Shown here in pieces: positions 44,501 through 56,790 of a stretch of DNA of 60,000 nt. The notes below the pieces were generated by a model, which was not told the DNA's origin, did not search any database, and saw only the letters and a list, made by a program, of their open reading frames with translations. Each line of letters starts with the position of its first letter. Position 1 is the first letter of the stretch. The translations under genes and the position numbers were made by a program. The stretch lies in assembly GCA_014529385.2 (NCBI GenBank), contig CM043953.1, positions 93,379,342 to 93,439,341 of the forward strand. The letters are read 5' to 3'. The stretch is from Adiantum capillus-veneris (Eukaryota; Streptophyta; Polypodiopsida; Polypodiales; Pteridaceae).

Positions 44501-47500
44501 GGAACTTTGCTTCTCTCTCTGTTTCAATAGAGTTAGCTTGGACAAGTGGTGGAGCTTGGAACCAAACCCCCATATAAAACCTATCATGGTCACTCCAAGT
44601 GTTAAGAAAGAATAACCTTTAAGATATAGACTTATAGGTTGGACAAGTGGTGGACCTTGAATGTAAACCCCCCATCTACGAAATATGGTGGGTTTAAGGT
44701 ATTTAGATGGAGCCTAGCATCTTGGAGACATGGTGCACATTGCTTCTCTTCATGTTTCAATGGAGCCTATCTTGGACAAATGGTGGAGCATCATTCTCTC
44801 CATGTTTCAATTGACCCTAGCTTGGACAAGTGGTGGACCTTTGCTTCTCTCTCTGTTTCAATAGAGTTAGCTTGGACAAGTGGTGGAGCTTGGAACCAAA
44901 CCCCCATGTAAAACCTATCATGGTTACTCCAAGTGGTAAGAAAGAATAACCTTTAAGATATAGACTTATAGGTTGGACAAGTGGTGGACCTTAACACCCA
45001 CATATTCTTAATATAATGACATAGACTGGAAAAGTGGTGAATCTTGAGACAAAGCCACTCATGCTACTAGCGATAATAGCTTGGACAAGTATCGGCCCTT
45101 GAATGTAAACCCCCCATGTACAAAATATCATGGGTTTAAGGTATTTCGATGAAGCCTAGCATCTTGGAGACATTGTGCAGCTTGCTTCTCTTCATTTTTC
45201 GATGGAGCCTATCTTGGACAAATGGTGGAGCATCCTTCTCTCCATGTTTCAATGGACCCTAGCTTGGACAAGTGGTGGACCTTTGCTTCTCTCTATGTTT
45301 CAATAGAGTTTGCTTGGACAAGTGGTGGACCTTGGAACTCAAACCCCCATGTAAAACCTATCATGGTAACTCCATGTGGTGAGAAGAATAACCTTTAAAA
45401 TATAGGCTTATAGGTTGGACAAGTGGTGGACCTTAACACCCAAATATTCTTAATATAATGACATAGAGTGAAAAAGTGGTGAATCTTGAGACAAAACCAC
45501 TCATGCTACTAGCGATAATAGGTTGGACAAGTGCTGGAACTTGAACGTAAACCCCCCATGTTTCAATAGACTTAGCTTCGACAAATGGTGGAGCATCGTT
45601 CGCTCCATCTTTCAATGGAACCTAGCTTGGACAAGTAGTGGACCTTTGTTTCTCTCTAGGGTTCAATAGAGTTAGCTTGGACAAGTGGTGGATCTTGGAA
45701 CCAAACCCCCATGTAAAACGTATCATGTTCACTCCAAGTGGTGAGAAAGAATAACCTTAATGATATATCCTTATAGGTGGGACAAGTGGTGGACCTTAAC
45801 ACCCAGATATTTTTAATATAATGGCATAGAGTGGAAAAGTGGTGAATCTTGAAAGCAAACTACTCGTGCTACTAGCGATAATAGGTTGGACAAGTGGTGG
45901 ACCTTGAATGTAAACCCCCCATCTATGAAATATCGTGGGTTTAAGGTATTTAGATGGACCCTAGCATCTTGGAGACATGGTGCACCTTGCTTATCTTCAT
46001 GTTTCAATGGAGCCTATCTTGGACAAATGGTTGAGCACCCTTCTCTCCATGTTTCAATGGACCCTAGCTTGCACAAGTGGTGGACCTTTGCTTCTCTCTA
46101 TGTTTCAATAGAGTTAGCTTGGACAAGTGGTGGGCCTTGTAACCAAACTCCCATGTAAAACCTATCATGGTAACTCCAAGTGGTGAGAAAGAATAAAGTT
46201 TAAGATATAGCCTTATAGGTTGGACAAGTGGTGGACCTTAACACCCAGATATCCTTAATATAATGACATAGAGTGATAAAGTGGTGAATCTTGAGATAAA
46301 ACCAGTCATGCTACTAGCGGTAATAGCTTGGACAAGTGGTGGACCTTGAACGTAAACCCCCCATGTTTCAATAGAGTTAGCTTCGAGAAATGATGGAGCA
46401 TCATTCTCTCCATGTTTCAATGGAGCCTAGCTTAGACAAGTGGTGGACCTTTGCTTCTCCCTATAATTCAATAGAGTTAGCTTCGACAAGTGGTGGAACT
46501 TGAAACAAAACCCCCATGTAAAACCTATCATGGTCACTCCAAGTGGTAAGAAAGAAAAACCTTTAAGATGTAGCCTTATAGGTTGTACAAGTGGTGGACC
46601 TTAACACCCACATATTCTTAATATAATGACATAGAGTGGAAAAGTGGTGAATCTTGAGACCAAACCACTCAGGCTACTACCAATAATTGCTTGGACAAGT
46701 GTTGGACCTTAAATGTAAATCCCTCATCTACGACATATCATGGGTTTAATGTTTTTCGATGGAGCCTAGCATCTTGGAGACATGGTGCAGCTTGCTTCTC
46801 TTCATTTTTCGATGGAGCCTATCTTGGACAAATGGTGGAGCATCCTTCTCTCCATGTTTCAATGGAGCCTAGCTTGGACAAGTGGTGGACCTTTGCTTCT
46901 CTCTATGATTCAATAGAGTTAGCTTGGACAAGTGGTGGAGCTTGGAACCAAACCCCCATATAAAACCTATCATGGTCACTCCAAGTGGTAAGAAAGAATA
47001 AGCTTTAAGATATAAACTTATAGGTTGGACAAGTGGTGGACCTTGAATGTAAACCCCCCATCTACGAAATATGGTGGGTTTAAGGTATTGAGATGGAGCC
47101 TAACATCTTGGAGACATGGTGCACCTTGCTTCTCTTCTTGTTTCAATGGAGCCTATCTTGGACAAATGGTGGAGCATCCTTCTCTCCATGTTTCAATGGA
47201 CCCTACCTTGGACAAGTGGTGGACCTTTGCTTCTCTCTATGTTTCAATAGAGTTAGCTTGGACAAGTGGTGGACCTTGGAACCAAACCCCAATGTAAAAC
47301 CTATCATGGTCACTCCAAGTCGTGAGAAAGAATAACCTTTAAGATATAGTCTTATAGGTTGGACAAGTGGTGGACCTTAACACCCAAATATTCTAAACTT
47401 AATGAAATCGAGTGAGAAAGTGGTGAATCTTGAGACAAAATCACTCATGCTACTAGCGGTAATAGCTTGGAAAGTGGTGGACCTTGAACGTAAACCCCCC

Positions 47501-50252
47501 ATGTCTCAATAGAGTTAGCTTCGACAAATGGTGGAGCATCTTTCTCTCCATGTTTCAATGGAGCCTAGCTTGGACAAGTGGTGGACCTTTGCTTCTCTCT
47601 ATGATTCAATAGAGTTAGCTTGGACAAGTGGTGGACCTTGGAACCAAACCCCCATGTAAAACCTATCATGGTCACTCCAAGTGGTATGAAAGAATAACCT
47701 TTAAGATGTAGCCTTATAGGTTGGACAAGTGGTGGACCTTAACACCCACATATTCTTAATATAATGACATAGAGTGGAAAAGTGGTGAATCTTGAGACCA
47801 AACCACTCAAGCTACTACCAATAATAGCTTGGACAAGTGTTGGACCTTGAATGTAAACCCCTCATCTACGACATATCGTGGGTTTAATGTTTTTCGCTAG
47901 AGCCTAGCATCTTGGAGACATGGTGCAGCTTGCTTCTCGTCATGTTTCAATGGAGCTTATCTTGGACAAATGGTGGAGCATCCTTCTCTCCATGTTTCAA
48001 TGGAGCCTTGCTCGGACAAGTGGTGGACCTTTGCTCTCCTATCTGTTTTCATATATGAGTTAGCTTGACAAGTGGTGGAGCATGGAACCAAACCCCCCAT
48101 ATAAAACCAATCATCGTCACTCCAAGTGGTAAGAAAGAATAACCTTTAAGATATAGACTTATAGGTTGGACAAGTGGTGGACCTTAACACCCACATATTC
48201 TTAATATAATGATATAGATAGGAAAAGTGGTGAATCTTGAGAGAAAACCACTCATCTCACTAGCGATAATAGCTTGGACAATGGTGGCCCTTGAATGTAA
48301 ACCCCCCATGTACAAAATATCCTGGGTTTAAGGTATTTCGATGACGCCTAGCATCTTGTAGACATGGTGCAGCTTGCTTCTCTTCATGTTTCGATGGAAA
48401 GCCTATCTTCCACCAATGGGGGATCTTCCTTCTTAAAAATGTCCTCAATTGAGCCTAGCTTGGACAAGTGGTGGACCTTTGTTCTCTCTTGTTTCCATAA
48501 GTTAGCTTGGACAAGTGGTGGACCTAGAACCAAACCCCCATGTAAAAACATATCATGGTTCATTCCCATGGTGAGAAAATAATACCCTTTAAGATCTAGC
48601 CTTATAGGTTGGACAAGTGGTCGACCTTAAAACCTAGATCTTCTTAATTATAAACGACATAGAGGTGGAAAAGTGGTGAAATCTGAGACCAAAACCACTC
48701 ATGCTACTAACGATAATAGGTTGGACAATGGTGGACCTTGAATGTATACCCCCCCATGTACGAAATATCATGGTTAAGGTATTTCACATGGAGCCTAGCA
48801 TCTTGGAGACATGTGCAGCTGCTTCTCTTCATGTTTCAATGGACCCTATCTTTGACAAAATGGTGGAGCATCCTTCTCTCCATGTTTCAATGGAGCCTAG
48901 ATTGACAAGTGGGTGGACCTTTGCTTCTCTCTATGTTTCAATAGATTTAGCTTGGACAAGTGGTGGGCCTGTAACCAAACTCCCATGTAAACCTATCATG
49001 GTAACTCCAAGTGTGAGAAAGAATAAAGTTTAAGATTACCTTATAGTTGGACAAGTGGTGGACCTTAGCACCCAGATATTCTTAATATAATGACATAAAG
49101 TAAAAAAGTGGCGAATCTTGAGACCAAACCACTCATGCTACTAGAGATAATAGGTTGGACAAGTTGTGGACCTTGAATGTAAACCCCCCATGTACGAAAT
49201 ATCATGGGTTTAATGTATTTAAATGGAGATTAGCATCTTGGAGACATGGTGTAGCTTGCTTCTCTTCATGTTTCAATGGAGCGTATCTTGGACAAATGGT
49301 GGAGCATCCTTCTCTCCATGTTTCAATGGACCCTAGCTTGGACAAGTGGTGGACCTTTGCTTCTCTCTATGTTTCAATAGAGTTATCTTGGACAAGTGGT
49401 GGACCTTGGAACCACTCATGCTACTAGTGATTATAGGTTGGACAAGTGGTGGACCTTGAATGTAAACCCCCCATGTATGAAATATCATGGATTTAAGATA
49501 TTTCAATGGAGCCTAGCATTTTGGAGACATGGTGTAGCTTGCTTCTCTTCATGTTTCAATCGAACCTGGCTTGGACAAATGGTGGAGTATCCTTCTCTCC
49601 ATGTTTCAATGGATCCTAGCTTGGACAAGTGGTGGACCTTTGATTCTCTCTATGTTTCAATAGAGTTAGCTTGGACAAGTGGTGGACCTTGGAACCAGAC
49701 CCCTATGTAAAACCTATCATGTGCATTCCAAGTGGTGGTAAATAATACCATTTTAGATATAGCCTTATAGGTTGGACAAGTGGTGGACCTTAACACCCAG
49801 ATCTTCTTAATATAATGACATAGAGTGGAAAAGTGGTCAATCTTGAGACCAAACCACTCATGCTACTAGGGAGAATAGGTTGGACAAGTGGTGGACCTTG
49901 AATTTAAACCCCACATATACAAAATATCGTGGGTTTAAGGTATTTCAATGGAGCCTAGCATCTCGAAGACATGGTGCATATTGCTTCTCTTCATGTTTCA
50001 ATGGAGCCTATTTTGGACAAATGGTGGAGCATCCTTCTCTCCATGTTTCAATGGACCCTAGATTGGACAAGTGGTGGACCTTTGCTTCTCTCTATGTTTC
50101 AATATAATTAGCCTATATTAGACAATTAGTAGACCTCGAATCTCTCCATGTTGTCTAGAGCTGAGCTTGGACAAGTAGTGGACCTTACTTCTCCCTTCCC
50201 TTAGTTTACTAGCTTAAAGATTACTATGTATACTTGCTTAGATCTAACTTGA
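41552..50252 (+). repeat. 8.7-kb tandem array on TGGACAAGTGGTGGACCTT
   Basis: The array starts sharply at about 41,552 within GTGAAAAAGT-GTGAATCTTGAG and ends near 50,252. The core motif occurs dozens of times with linkers such as CCATGTTTCAATGGA and TTCTCTC. Blocks are organised at several scales: three copies exactly 363 bp apart (43,308, 43,671, 44,034 as matching points), pairs 334 bp apart (44,305/44,639 and 46,691/47,025), an 804/805-bp unit (41,969/42,773 and 45,886/46,691), and a 3,917-bp higher-order copy (41,969 to 45,886, 42,773 to 46,691). Copies from 48,000 to 50,250 are more diverged. The 90-residue open frames that recur in it are by-products of the period. Confidence 0.9.
50100..50245 (+). 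repeat. Inner inverted-repeat arm, left
   Basis: The last 140 bp of the array match the reverse complement of 58,897-59,035. The run TTGTCTAGAGCTGAGCTTGG and onward through ACAAGTAGTGGACCTT is identical, and both arms end inward with TATACTTGCTTAGATCT. By eye the identity is about 80-85%. The two arms are 8.65 kb apart and enclose the multi-exon gene. Confidence 0.85.
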
Positions 50253-50336
50253 ACAAGTGGTGGAACCTTGTATTCACACAAACTTAATTCATTACAAAAA
50301 AGTATATGCTAAAATAACATTTGTTTTTTTTGTTTC

Positions 50337-50338
50337 AG
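50337..50338 (+). other. Splice acceptor before the first coding exon
   Basis: A pyrimidine-rich run TTTGTTTTTTTTGTTTCAG precedes GAAAGATGG, where the ATG is at 50,344. An upstream, probably non-coding exon would therefore lie within or beyond the repeat array. The GTG at 50,257 keeps the frame open upstream but lies inside array sequence and is unlikely to be a start. Confidence 0.6.
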
Positions 50339-50343
50339 GAAAG

Positions 50344-51529
50344 ATGGATCCAAAAAAACAGGTTGCAAGGGTTGCTGTCTCAGTTGACTATACTTGCAAT
50401 GATGTTAGGAAATGGTATTTGGACATACATGGTATAGAGGGTGCACAATTTCATAAGGTGCATCTATTTATTGCCAAAAAGGAGAATGACAGCTTGTTTG
50501 AAGATGTTGGACAAGTTGTGGAAGCATCTGTCTCTGTAGTTGATAGTCATCCGGAGGTGGAATGCATTGACATTCTAGTTCCAATGAATCTAGAATTTCA
50601 ACTATCTCCAGGAGCATATGCATTGGAGCGCATGTCTAGAAACAAAGAAGAGACAATGTTTTCTCGAGGATGGAAGTTTGCAGAATCAAATCCAAACATC
50701 ACAGCAGATCAACTTCAAAGCTCCATCATTGCCACACTACAACGAAAAAAGGTGAAAGCTTCACGACCACCATCCACAAAGAAGCAAGCAAAAGTGCAAA
50801 AAGTAGCAGCTAAGCGAACTAGTTCCATTTTGGATGTAGACAAGGCATCTTTGGCATCCTCATCAACAGAGGGTTCAATGTCAAAGATGAGAATTGTGGA
50901 TCCAGATGTTTTAGAAGCTGAGGCCATGAAAGGACAAGAAAAAGATATAGGTGGAATGAATACGTACATAAATTATTTTCCTTTCCAATATAGGGAATTT
51001 GATATCCCTATTCAAAATTGTTGGCTTGCTCCTGATCACTATAATGCACGTATTATGGATAAAAAACACGCTGAAAGTGTGTTATTTGGATTTTCAGAGA
51101 GTACGACCAAGCCTGCAGCATGTGCATATTTGATGCCTGTTCGAAATGCAAAATCAAAGAAGGGGACTCCATTGGCAGTAGAAGAGGTAGAGGAGCAAAA
51201 AATTAAAGATTATCATTATTGGATTCTTGATGGGCAGCATTCAATCTATGCTGCAAAAGTTTTGCTTCACAATGAACAAAACAACAAAGAGATATTTGAA
51301 AGACTGATTAGCGTGTATAAATAGAAAGGCTCGCATTGTTGTGAATGCTCCTCCATTTGTTGCAACTGCTATATCTGCCATTACAAATGAGGAGGCTCAG
51401 GCATTGTATGTCAAGCAACCTTACAACCAAATATTGAGACATTTACAGAGTCAATGGATCTTCTCAGGACGACCACCAAAGGTAGCAAGTGGAAATTCAG
51501 GGGGACATGCATCTCGTGCCGGATGGGAT
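50344..51529 (+). CDS. Exon 1: ParB/Srx-like domain
   Basis: The ATG at 50,344 lies 5 bases after an acceptor. Residues 1-130 are unknown. A Lys-rich, Ser-rich linker follows (about 135-180, KKQAKVQKVAAKRTSS). The ParB-like part then has PIQNCWLAPDHYNARIMD, similar to the ParB opening (hydrophobic-P-x-x-Y/N-x-R), and YWILDGQHSIYAAKVLL at residues 292-308, which matches the D-G-x-H-R-x-x-A core with Ser in place of Arg. In bacteria and phages such domains bind nucleotide or act as nucleases next to DNA methylases. One extra A in TATAAATAG near 51,318 shifts the frame; the reading continues as RKARIVVNAPPF. The exon ends GGATGGGAT with GTAAGT at 51,530. Confidence 0.7.
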
Positions 51530-51613
51530 GTAAGTTATTTTCTTTGTCTTTTTGATAGTGTTTAATTAACAAATCTTGCTCAATAGTTTAATTATTTCTC
51601 TATTTCTTTTTAG
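51530..51613 (+). other. Intron 1, 84 bp
   Basis: It starts GTAAGT and ends TTTCTTTTTAG, with T-rich sequence typical of plant introns. It interrupts between codons (phase 0): GAT before, GCT after. Both flanks read on as one protein frame. Confidence 0.85.
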
Positions 51614-52993
51614 GCTTTTCTTCGATTGGCAAGAATGAGTGCAGCAGCAAGTTGGATTGCTAAACAGGCACACATGGTCACGTACTCTGATTTAGTTTAT
51701 GATTGCTGGATAGAAATAATTGAAAAGCTAGAAGAGGAGAATAAGAAACCCCCAACAACTGTATTTAGATTCCTTTGTGGCCTTGAGGAATCAGAGGTAA
51801 AGACTATTCAAGAAGAGATTAGAGATGAGAAGATTTTACTGTCAAAGAGTGCAAAGGATGGTGATGCAACTGACATGTATAATCGAATCAAGCAGTTGAA
51901 GCAAGACAAATTGATTCAAGATGCACTTCTTGAAGGCTTCAACAATTTGAATGAGTCTTCACCATGTAAAGACTGGGAGGAGGTGGTCAAAATGTATAAC
52001 ATCAATGATGTTGTTTATAAAACAATTTTAATGCTATGCGAGGAATGGATCAAATCTAGTTTGACGCGTGGAACAAAGAAAATGGCTTTTCCAGATGGAG
52101 CAATAAAATACATGCAATGGGAAATTCACCTTCAAAAGGAGAAAACTGAGCCTAGAGATTTGCCATGGTCAATCTATGTGGTGAGCCTACAAATGGAAGG
52201 CAATCTCTACTTGATGCGCCACTTCAATAATAAAGTGCCTATTGGCTTATGTGTTTTAGATATGACAAAAAACGTTGGAGGCAATTTGAAGTGGAGTGAG
52301 GAGACATTTAACAATGCTTTGGATGGGATCTTGGCTATTGCTGGAGGGTCAACAGATCTGGATTTGTCTTTCTTGCATTTGTGGATTTCACTAACTTCAC
52401 AAAATTGCAATGTGCCTTTCACGCCATGGGAGATAATCTAAGCTACCATTGTTGTGGTGCATTGCATCACTTTCCATCAGCTCCTTGCAAAGGATCAATT
52501 CAATTCCTAACAGTTATTGCCTTCTTGGGACAAGGCAATGCATTTGAAGACCTGAGAAGAAGATCAGAGGAACATCCCATGCCAATTGATTGTTCTCTTC
52601 TTCAAGTAGCAGATAACGATATGTCAGATTTGCAATATTTGGAGGCCAAAAAAAGAGCTTTGGTCAAGCACTACATTCGTACATATTGTTTTGAAGACCG
52701 CAAGCTTGTTGATGTTTTTGGTGATGGCTCCTTGGTTGCACAAGAAGGAATACAACAGAAAAAAGAAGTTATATGCTTAATTGATAGTGTGGAGGAGGCA
52801 AAAAACGTGGAGACCATGCTGCTAGACTTTGCTAAGTCTCATGAAGATATAGAAAAATGGGCTGGACTTCAACAATCCACTTCGCAATCAGATGACATTG
52901 TGCCTGTTACAGAGGAGTGCTCTCCACAAAGAGAAGAAGAAGAAGAACAACAACATCCTCTGTCAATGGAGGACTTTTTGGAAATGGAGACAC
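51614..52993 (+). CDS. Exon 2: helical region and DNA-methyltransferase-like domain
   Basis: From residue 1 (AFLRLARMSAAASWIAKQ) the first half is helical and charged. A frame change near 52,345-52,370 leads into FVFLAFVDFTNF at about 52,363-52,398. Downstream comes CAFHAMGDNLSYHCCGALHHF. Near the end is HYIRTYCFEDRKLVDVFGDG (DVFGDGS at 52,711-52,731) followed by VICLIDS. In beta-class N4/N6 methyltransferases a DPPY motif precedes the SAM-binding D-x-F-x-G-x-G near the C-terminus. Here D-F-T-N stands where DPPY should be, so catalysis is unlikely; the SAM motif is recognisable. ParB-methylase fusions are known in phages. Frame ends ACA C with donor GTATGT at 52,994. Confidence 0.6.
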
Positions 52994-55591
52994 GTATGTT
53001 TTGAGTTTCTTGTGCATGTTAGTGTTTCTTGTTACTGATTTGATACTCTTAATGTTAGATTTTGCTTTATATAGTATTGATTGAGTTTGTATTTTTTATC
53101 TCAAGCATTCAAGGTTTGAATGTAAATAATAAATTACTTGAGTTTTTGAATGGTGGATCTTTAGACTAAAACTATAACATTTAATACTCACAAAGACTTA
53201 ATTACTTAAGAGCTTGAACTCAATAAGTTTTGGACCTTTTATCAATACCCCCTTGATATGATACATTAGATCGTAGCATGGTTAAATGGTGATGCTTCAT
53301 AAATTGAACCTAGCTTAGACAGGTGTTGGAGCCTAAATTTAAACTAACCTTGCTAGAAGGGAGCTTATGTTTGGACTTTGAGAACTAGCATAAGTAATCA
53401 ATTAGAGCATAGATTAGACATGTGGTGGTGGCCTTAGAGACCAAAATCTTAATGAGCTTGGAAAGGTATTTAAGTACTGCAATTTACTTAGTTTTAGTAC
53501 TCACTAAAGGCATAGCTTGACAAAAGGTGGACCTTACATGGATCCTAATCTCAAGAGGTGTGGTAGACCTTCAAACCAAGATCATATAGCTTGTACATGT
53601 GGTGGACCTTGCATGGAGATTAGTTTAGACAAGTGTGGTACACCTTGTAACCAACACCCATTTGTTATATTAGCTTGGAAAAGTGGTGGACCTTGCTTTT
53701 ATGTTTCAATGGAGCATATTTTGGACAGGTGGTAGACCTTGTTTCTCTCCATGTTTCAATGGAGAGAAACATTAGCTTGGACAAGTGGTGGACCTTGCTT
53801 TTATGTTTTAAAGGAGCATATTTCGGACAAGTGGTAGACATTGTTTCTCTCCATGGTTCAATGGAACCCACCTTAGACAAGTGAAGTACCTTGAAACCAA
53901 ACCCCCATAATACAACCTACTAAATAGGTTGAAAAATTGGTGGTATATGAAACCATCCATGATAGAGCATAGTATAGGTGAAAACGTAGTGGTCCTTATA
54001 TCAATTACCCATGCATAGCTTGGACAAGTGGTGGACCTTGATTCTCTCTATGCTTCAATGGATCCTATCTTGGACTATAGATATATCTTACTTATTTCCA
54101 TGCTTCAATGGATTGTAGCTTGGATAAGGAGTGGACCTTCAAACAAAACTCCACAGCATAGCATATATTAACAATTCATGGGTTTTATAGAGATTTTCTT
54201 GCCTATTTTGGAGAGTTGGTACACCTTTATTCTCCATTCTTCAATGGATCTGAGGTTGGACAAGCGGAGCTGGAGAAGTGGTCAACCTTAAAATGAAACC
54301 TCCCATGCTACAACCCATCATAGATCATATATGTAGTGGACCTTGAAACTCTTTTATGTCCCTAGCTTAGAGAAGCATTGCACTCTTTATTATCTCCATA
54401 CATGAAGGCAAGGTTGGACAAGTGGTGGACCTTCAAACCAGAATCTCTATGCAATAATAGGCAAGTGGTGGAGCTTGTTTTCTCCATGTTCCAATGGAGC
54501 CTAGCTTAGACAAACAATGGAGCTTGCTTCTCTCCATGTTTCAATGGATCCTAGCTTAGAAAAGTGATGGAGCTTTGATTCTCTCCATGTTCCAATGGAC
54601 CATAGCTTAGACAAGTGGTAGACCGTGAAAAAACCCCCGTATACAACATATTATGGGGTTTTCATGTTTCAATGGCACCTAGCTTGGAAAAATGGTAGAG
54701 CTTGCTTCTCTTTATGTTTCAATGGATCCAATCTTAGCCAAGTGGTGGACCTTGAAACAAGAATCCCCCCCCCCCCCCCCCCCCATGTACAACGTATTAT
54801 GGGTTTTGAAAGCACTGGGAGAAAATAATAGCTTTGATAAGTGGTGGACCTTGCTTCTCTCCATGCTTCAATGGAGCCGAGGTTGGACACATGTTGGAGA
54901 GAAGATGGTTGCCCATGAAATAAGACCATGCATGCTATAATCAATCATATGTTGTACACATGGTGGACCTTGCAATTGTTATACATGCCTAACTTGGACA
55001 AGTGGAGGACCCTTGATTACCTCCAGATATCAACAACAAGCCAAGTTTGGACAAGTGTAGTACCACCAAACGAGAATCTCTATGCTACAATAGAGTATAG
55101 GTAGGACACGCAGTGAACCTTGATATCAAACCATCCATGCTACTATAGATGATAGGTTTCACATGTGGTGGAACCTTGTATCAATGTTCTATGTGTAGTT
55201 TTTGACTAGTTATAGACCTTGAAACTAATCCCTCTAGGCTACAAGAAAAAAGAGATGGATGAGGAGGCTAGACTAATTTTGTTGCATCAATGCATCCCAT
55301 GTTACCACATATACTATAGGGTTCTTGGATAAGTGTTGGATCTTGTGTCAATGCTCCATGTCTAGCTTGGACAAGTGGTGGACCTTGGTTCTCTCTATGC
55401 TTCAAATGGGCAATAGATTGGAGACACAGTGGCCATTTTTTTCCAATGATTTTATTTTTTGGAAACCTTGGAGGCACCATGTAAGAGGCACTCTTAGTCT
55501 TCCATACAATAGACCTATTGGACTATAAAATAACGATATCTTTCTTTGATATTGTCATTATTTTATGCATAATATTTTCTTCTTTTTGCAG
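52994..55591 (+). other. Intron 2, 2.6 kb, filled with array-type repeats
   Basis: The donor is GTATGT and the acceptor TTCTTTTTGCAG. Phase is 1 on both sides: C before and AC after complete a codon, and the next codons continue the frame into the SET domain. From about 53,230 to 55,400 it contains degenerate copies of GACAAGTGGTGGACCTTG in the plus orientation and a 20-base C run at 54,765-54,784. The same repeat family flanks the gene. Confidence 0.8.
54765..54784. repeat. 20-base C homopolymer
   Basis: A pure C run lies in intron 2 in the context GAAT-C(20)-ATGTAC. In the other array units this place holds a short run of C (CCCCCCAT), so it is an expanded version of the unit's own C run. 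Confidence 0.85.
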
Positions 55592-56148
55592 ACACAAAGG
55601 AGTTAAGTGATATAAAAACTAGATGTATTTCACACTATGATTGGCATGAAGATCCTTTTGGGACACCAACTTTTCCTATTCCCAAAGATGTAATTTTCCA
55701 TATTAACGGTGTGGATTTTGAAGTGCGACTTTCATGTATTGAAGGAGCTGGTTATGGGCTATTTGTGCATACTACCCTGGCAAGTGGTTTGACTATTCTA
55801 AACTATGGAGGGCATAAGTATAGATTTCAAGACTAGAAAAAGATATGCAAAATTTTTCCAAGAGCTTATAAATATTCTCTTCTAGAGGATCCAAACATAG
55901 AAGAAAAGGAAGATCAATCATACATTATTGGTTGTGTAGAAGAAGGAAACGTGTCGGGCTATATAAATAGTTCTCATAGTACAAATGTCTGTCCCAACGT
56001 ACGCTATACATTTGATCCAAATTTGCCACCTTGGCATAAATGCACCTCTTCACACATCAAGTCAAAAGAATATGGCCATGTATGCATTGAGACTATTTGT
56101 CAAGTTGAAGCAGGAGAAGAGTTGTTTGCTGACTATAACTTTACTTGA
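55592..56148 (+). CDS. Exon 3: SET domain
   Basis: After a short lead-in (HYDWHEDPFGTPTFP) the SET fold is clear: EVRLSCIEGAGYGLFVHTTL with G-x-G-x-G-L-F, then GLTILNYGG; GYINSSHSTNVCPN at 55,957-55,998, matching the N-H-S-C-x-P-N SAM/knot motif; and AGEELFADYNF at 56,110-56,142, matching G-E-E-L-x-x-D-Y. SET enzymes methylate lysines on histones or other proteins with SAM. No pre-SET or post-SET cysteine cluster is seen. A TAG at 55,834 sits where one residue is expected, and a TGA at 56,146 ends the frame; both could come from TGG. A donor GTAAAG follows at 56,153. Confidence 0.8.
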
Positions 56149-56152
56149 CATT

Positions 56153-56790
56153 GTAAAGTATTGTACATGGATGGAAATCTCAAGTACATGCATCATTTTC
56201 ATTTTTCATGGATGAAATCTCAAGTGAATATAACATTTGATTATTGTTTAGTTTATGCTCAATGAGAATCTAAAGTGCTCTTATGCTTTGTGTGTTGTCT
56301 AACTTATTTGACTACCTTGGCCATAGAATCTTGATTCTACTCTAGATTTGTGATAAATCTTACCAAAATTTAATCAATGTCTAGGTTGGACAAGTGGTGG
56401 GGCTTCAAACATTACTGTCTTAAACAAGTGGAGTTATCTTACTTGAATAAGTGGTGGCCTTTGAATCCAAATCTAAGCCAAATCTCTAATTGTTTGCTTG
56501 TAGTCTAGGTTGGACATTTGGTGGACCTTGTATCCATGTTTCCTCAACAAGGGTGGCTTTTAGTTTTCACTTTAAGTACTCATATTTAATAAAGTGTAAG
56601 ATGAAAAATGTTGAGTTAGTAGATTGTATTTTAGACAAGTGGTGTTTGGTGTACGAATGCTGAAAATGGTTGCAAGGATTCTAACAACGACTTTACCTTA
56701 AATAAATTTCTTACTAGGAGTTCTACTTATAAATATGGTGAATAAAATTCTAGTGGTTTTGAGATACCATTTGTGTGTGTGTTTTCTTAG
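56153..56790 (+). other. Candidate intron 3
   Basis: GTAAAG at 56,153 and TTTTCTTAG ending at 56,790 would join SET and HAD exons with matching phase (one base before, two after). The join requires reading past TGA at 56,146. The stretch contains three degenerate array-type motifs (GGTTGGACAAGTGGTGGGG near 56,385, and two more near 56,435 and 56,510). If the TGA is real, this is intergenic sequence instead. Confidence 0.5.

Noticed and set aside
41969-50107. Recurring 90-residue plus-strand frames and 60-residue minus-strand frames in the array
   Set aside because: They repeat with the array period, differ by frameshifts between units and contain no domain. They are by-products of a repeat unit with few stops.
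41552-50252. Regularly spaced repeats as a CRISPR array
   Set aside because: The spacers are themselves repeated, spacing is irregular on the short scale, the genome is eukaryotic and no cas gene is present.
50257-50343. GTG at 50,257 as the start of the ParB-SET gene
   Set aside because: It lies in array sequence and upstream of a strong acceptor; the ATG at 50,344 directly follows that acceptor.
54669-54944. Glycine-rich minus-strand frame in intron 2
   Set aside because: The glycine run is the 20-base C homopolymer read in reverse; the rest is array repeat.
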